The notes below the pieces were generated by a model that saw only the letters and a program-made list of their open reading frames with translations, searched no databases and was not told where the DNA came from. Made by a program: the position numbers and the translations under genes. 7,204 bases of DNA from positions 1 to 7,204 of the forward strand of contig JAQTVS010000136.1 of NCBI GenBank assembly GCA_028706735.1, written 5' to 3'. The stretch comes from Thiomonas sp. GTDB taxonomy: Bacteria > Pseudomonadota > Gammaproteobacteria > Burkholderiales > Burkholderiaceae_C. Below are positions 5,065 through 7,204 of this stretch, piece after piece (positions within the stretch are counted from its first letter, which is position 1; each line of letters begins with the position of its first letter).

Positions 5065-5573
5065 GGCCTGGCCGACCTGGAGATTGGCGTGATGGTGCAG
5101 GCCGGGCCCGAGTTCCGTGTGCCGGCGCTCTACCACGACCGCTTCGTCGGCGTGGTGCGCGCCGGCAACCCGCTGCTGAGCGGCCCCGTGACTCCCGAGC
5201 GCTACGTGGCCTTCGGTCATGTCGTGACGACGTCACGCCGCGGGCGGCCGCAGGGCCCGGTGGACGAAGCGCTCGAGGCCCTTGGCTTTGAGCCCGACAT
5301 CAAGGTGGTGTGCCCGGCTTTCCCGCAGCGCTGGGCATCACCCGAACCACCGATCTGGTCGCGCTCGTGCCACAGTCATTCTTGCGCGGTGGCACGGCCG
5401 CGGCGGAACATGGCGCGGGCGCCTTTCACGCCTTCGCGCTGCCGGTGAGCACGCCAGGCATCGCCATTTCGCAGCTATGGCATCCGCGCCTGGCCGTCGA
5501 TCCCGCCCACCGCTGGCTTCGTGCGCTGACACGCGAAATCTGCCATCAGCAGGAAGCTCGTCAGGATGATTGA
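5041..5573 (+). pseudogene. LysR-family regulator remnant, effector-binding domain only, frameshifted
   Basis: The plus frame from about 5041 reads DDARDLREGLADLEIGVMVQ, AGPEFRVPALYHDRFVGVVR, AGNPLLSGPVTPERYVAFGH and DEALEALGFEPDIKVV. It then shifts at about 5308-5311, where one G of an expected GTG GTG GTG run is missing. It continues in the next frame as VPGFPAALGITRTTDLVALV, PQSFLRGG, FHAFALPVSTPGIAISQLWH and HRWLRALTREICHQ to TGA at 5571-5573. This is the LysR substrate-binding domain, with its usual TTDLVALVP and WHPR(L)..DPAHRWLR features. The N-terminal winged-helix DNA-binding part and the start codon are gone. The remaining 3' part abuts an MFS remnant on the other strand. The exact junction is uncertain, between about 5035 and 5065, because both strands read plausibly there. 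A functional regulator is excluded unless the indel is a sequencing error, and the missing N-terminus still stands. Confidence 0.85.
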
Positions 5574-5627
5574 TTCGGAATGGAGAAGGATGAAGGGTTC
5601 CTGAGCAACGCCATGCAACGGCCTCTC

Positions 5628-5661
5628 CCCCTCCCAACCTCCCCCGCGAGCGGGGGAGGAG
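5628..5661 (+). repeat. Palindromic unit 1 (forward)
   Basis: The stem is CCTCCCCCGC (5638-5647) with GCGGGGGAGG (5650-5659), a perfect 10-bp inverted repeat with a 2-base centre, preceded by CCCCTCCCAA. The 34-base unit recurs at 5691-5724 with three changes. Confidence 0.85.
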
Positions 5662-5690
5662 TAAAAAGCGCTGCGCGCGATCTGCATATG

Positions 5691-5724
5691 CCCCTCCCAA
5701 CTTCCCCTGCAAGCGGGGGAGGAG
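5691..5724 (+). repeat. Palindromic unit 2 (forward)
   Basis: This copy of unit 1 lies 63 bases downstream with 31 of 34 bases identical. The stem CTTCCCCTGC (5701-5710)/GCGGGGGAGG (5713-5722) differs from unit 1 at two stem positions. Both changes are C-to-T and still pair as G-U in RNA, so the RNA hairpin is kept. Confidence 0.85.
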
Positions 5725-5735
5725 CCGTTTTGCTT

Positions 5736-5766
5736 CCTCCCCAACAGTGGGGAGGGCCGGGGTGGG
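5736..5766 (-). repeat. Palindromic unit 3 (reverse)
   Basis: The stem is CCTCCCCA (5736-5743)/TGGGGAGG (5748-5755) with an ACAG loop, followed by the GGGGTGGG tail. It matches unit 5 at all stem positions and differs only in the loop and two tail bases. Confidence 0.8.
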
Positions 5767-5782
5767 CATCTCTGCCTCCCTA

Positions 5783-5805
5783 CCTCCCCCACGCGGTGGG
5801 GGAGG
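5783..5805 (+). repeat. Palindromic unit 4 (forward)
   Basis: The stem is CCTCCCCCAC (5783-5792)/GTGGGGGAGG (5796-5805), a perfect 10-bp inverted repeat with loop GCG, preceded by CCTCCCTA. Its stem differs from unit 1 by a compensated pair (C-G pair position changed on both arms). Confidence 0.8.
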
Positions 5806-5815
5806 CGTGTTCGCT

Positions 5816-5847
5816 CCCTCCCCACTCATGGGGAGGGTTGGGGTGGG
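5816..5847 (-). repeat. Palindromic unit 5 (reverse)
   Basis: The stem is CCCTCCCCA (5816-5824)/TGGGGAGGG (5829-5837), nine perfect pairs around CTCA, followed by TTGGGGTGGG. It lies 65 bases past the srkA stop as read on the minus strand and could serve as that gene's terminator, although no T-tract is present. Confidence 0.8.
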
Positions 5848-5902
5848 GCGCGCAGTCTCAAACTTCAACGCGCCGGATCAATAGGGCCTGCTCGGCATTG
5901 CT

Positions 5903-6877
5903 CTAAATCCGCGGCGGCTCCTGCATCAGCGCGACCTGCTCGCGCAACTCCAGGATGCGGTCCTGCCAGTAACGCACGCTGCCAAACCAGGGAAACGCTG
6001 TGGGGAACGCGGGGTCGGTCCAGCGGCTGGCGATCCAGGCGCTGTGATGCAGCAGGCGCAGAGTGCGCAAGGCTTCGACAAGGTGTTTCTCCCGATCGTC
6101 GAACTCGCGGAACATCTCGTAGCCGCGCAGCAGCGCCGCGAACTGACGCCGCATGTCGGCCTCGTCGCCGGAGAGCAGCATCCACAAATCCTGAATCGCG
6201 GGCCCGCTGCGGCTGTCGTCGAAATCGACGAAATGCGGGCCATCGTCGGTCCAGAGCAGATTGCCCGGGTGGCAATCGCCATGCAGCCGGATCAGCGACA
6301 CGGCCCCGGCTCGCGCATCGGCCTGGCGCACGGCGTCGAGCGCCTGATCGACGATGCCCAGCCAGGCGGCGCGCAGGTCTTCTGGCAACCAGCCACCGTC
6401 GCGCAACACGTCGCGCGAGGCCACGCCGAAGGTCTGCACATTTAGCGTGGGACGGGCCTGGTAGGCGCGCGCGGCGCCAACGGCATGGATCCTGCCAAGA
6501 GAACGTCCCAGCCATTCCAGCGTCTCGACCTGTTCGATCTCTGGAGTGCGTCCGCCCTGGCGCGCGAACAGGGCCAGCCGGTGCCCGGCGACGGCATGCA
6601 GGGTGCGACCGCCCAAAAGCTGGGGCGGCACGACGGGCACCTCGCGCTCGGCCAACTCCAGGGTGAAGGCGTGCTCCTCCAGAATGGCCGCATCGCTCCA
6701 GCGGCCGGGACGGTAGAACTTGGCGATACGCTGGCTGCCGTCTTCCAGCCCGACCTGAAAGACCCGGTTCTCGAAACTGTTGAGCTGCAACAACGTGCCG
6801 TCGCAGCGCAGGCCCAGGCTGTCGATGGCGTCGAGCACGCCATCGGGGCTGAGATTGGCATAGGTGGGCTGAGACAT
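5903..6877 (-). CDS. srkA: Stress response kinase A (SrkA/YihE/RdoA), Ser/Thr protein kinase
   Basis: This 324-residue protein (E. coli SrkA: 328) is collinear with SrkA throughout. It has PDGVLDAIDSLGLRCDG, then LLQLNSFENRVFQVGLEDGS (nucleotide loop), RIAKFYRPGRWSDAAILEEH with Lys53 (ATP-binding), and VPVVPPQLLGGRTL. RLHGDCHPGNLLW follows, with catalytic Asp201 and Asn206, then FVDFDDSRSGPAIQDLWMLL with the metal-binding Asp at 218/220. The C-terminus PAFPTAFPWF, YWQDRILELREQVALMQEPP also matches. The fold is the APH/choline-kinase type. In E. coli the enzyme phosphorylates proteins, counters stress-induced death and is Cpx-regulated; regulation here is not visible. It starts 15 bases after the yaeQ stop with AAAGGG about 11 bases before ATG, so it is the second gene of a yaeQ-srkA operon. 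All key residues are present. Confidence 0.97.
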   Translation of the reverse strand: MSQPTYANLSPDGVLDAIDSLGLRCDGTLLQLNSFENRVFQVGLEDGSQRIAKFYRPGRWSDAAILEEHAFTLELAEREVPVVPPQLLGGRTLHAVAGHRLALFARQGGRTPEIEQVETLEWLGRSLGRIHAVGAARAYQARPTLNVQTFGVASRDVLRDGGWLPEDLRAAWLGIVDQALDAVRQADARAGAVSLIRLHGDCHPGNLLWTDDGPHFVDFDDSRSGPAIQDLWMLLSGDEADMRRQFAALLRGYEMFREFDDREKHLVEALRTLRLLHHSAWIASRWTDPAFPTAFPWFGSVRYWQDRILELREQVALMQEPPRI

Positions 6878-6892
6878 GGCTTTGATGGCCCT

Positions 6893-7204
6893 TTAAGCGG
6901 CGGCTTGCAGTGTCTCAAGTTCGACAGCGATTGTTGCCGCCGCGCTGCTGAGCGACACCGCGCCATCCTGCACCAGGCACTGCAACTGCATGGTGCGCTC
7001 GGCCAGCCCGGCCAGCGCCTGGCTGGTTTCAGCGGGCAGCCGCAGCATGGTGAGGTTTTTCAGCCGCGCGAGCTTGGCCGCGTTCTGCTTCCACCACACG
7101 GGGCAACTGCTGGCATGGCAGGCCACGACCACCTGTTCCGCGCGTCCGCAGGCTTTGCGCACGCGGCTCTCATCGGGCTGGCCGATGTCGATCCACAGCT
7201 TGAT
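6893..7204 (-). CDS. yaeQ: YaeQ family protein, C-terminal part (runs off the window)
   Basis: The minus frame enters at the window edge and ends at TAA (6893-6895), giving the last 103 residues. IKLWIDIGQPDESRVRKACG, RAEQVVVACHASSCPVWWKQ, LKNLTMLRLPAETSQALAGL and AERTMQLQCLVQDGAVSLSS align along the E. coli YaeQ C-terminus (LWIELGLPDERRIKKAC, IWWQQNQSK, RTMTLQATIQDG). YaeQ is a protein of about 180 residues with a PD-(D/E)XK nuclease-like fold. It was proposed from E. coli work to relate to RfaH suppression; its true activity is not established. About 75-80 N-terminal residues lie outside. It directly precedes srkA with a 15-base gap, so both are probably transcribed together from a promoter beyond the window. 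Confidence 0.95.
   Translation of the reverse strand: MKLWIDIGQPDESRVRKACGRAEQVVVACHASSCPVWWKQNAAKLARLKNLTMLRLPAETSQALAGLAERTMQLQCLVQDGAVSLSSAAATIAVELETLQAAA

Larger units (their letters stand above)
5574..5902. repeat. Convergent intergenic region with an array of five GC-rich palindromes (REP/BIME-like)
   Basis: Between the end of the LysR remnant (plus) and the end of srkA (minus), about 200 bases (5628-5847) hold five hairpins, listed separately. Units 1, 2 and 4 run in one orientation (C-rich flank, then stem); units 3 and 5 run in the other (stem followed by GGGGTGGG). Such C/G-rich stem units are familiar dispersed intergenic palindromes in high-GC proteobacteria. Here they can also act as two-way transcription stops for converging genes. 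No protein is encoded: the stop-free frames through it are a by-product of composition. Confidence 0.8.

Noticed and set aside
5628..5847. CRISPR-like array
   Set aside because: Units alternate in orientation, spacing is irregular (about 30-80 bases), there are no uniform spacers and no cas gene is present.
5338..5906. Open frames on both strands through the palindrome array, with peptides such as LPTSPASGGG
   Set aside because: These are translations of the C/G-rich repeats, a known source of spurious protein calls; the structure belongs to the DNA or RNA.

Overview
The window is high-GC bacterial DNA. Its gene content is proteobacterial: a clear srkA (yihE/rdoA) behind yaeQ, an HxlR regulator, an ECF42-type sigma factor and a GC-rich palindrome array. 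A beta- or gammaproteobacterium such as Burkholderiales or Xanthomonadales fits best. That placement is inferred from general resemblance; no rRNA or other strong taxonomic marker is present.

Layout, left to right. Positions 1-375 (minus) hold the N-terminal part of a DUF899 thioredoxin-like protein with a good Shine-Dalgarno site and a strong hairpin in its leader. Positions 577-1233 (minus) encode a six-helix membrane protein of unknown function, divergent from an HxlR repressor gene (1324-1695, plus). Their shared 90-bp intergenic region contains a perfect 33-bp palindrome and a second, degenerate copy, almost certainly the HxlR operators. Next come three more plus-strand genes: a DUF1801 protein (1812-2204), a GyrI-like effector-binding protein (2316-2780) and an ECF sigma factor with a long C-terminal helical/TPR-type extension (2856-4190). 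The sigma gene ends in an ATGA overlap with an 11-codon reading frame that has a strong ribosome binding site. DUF899, HxlR, DUF1801, GyrI-like and ECF42 genes are all typical of small accessory stress or small-molecule-response clusters, so 1-4190 reads as one such island of regulators and single-domain proteins.

Positions 4191-4611 hold no recognisable gene, only three short dispersed repeats and a hairpin. Positions 4612-5573 are a gene ruin: the C-terminal half of an MFS drug-efflux-type transporter (minus) is fused back to back to the effector-binding half of a LysR regulator (plus). Both have lost their 5' halves and both carry frameshifts. The simplest reading is that a divergent regulator/efflux pair collapsed by an internal deletion that removed both promoters and both N-termini.

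Positions 5574-5902 form a convergent intergenic region packed with five GC-rich hairpins in two orientations, a REP/BIME-like array. It separates the ruin from an intact housekeeping operon on the minus strand: yaeQ (partial, 6893-7204) followed after 15 bp by srkA (5903-6877), a stress-response protein kinase.

No tRNA, rRNA, CRISPR array or intact mobile element was seen. No wholly new system is demonstrable. The best leads are the HxlR operator pair controlling an uncharacterised membrane protein, the pairing of a GyrI-like effector-binding protein with an ECF42 sigma factor, and the palindrome array.
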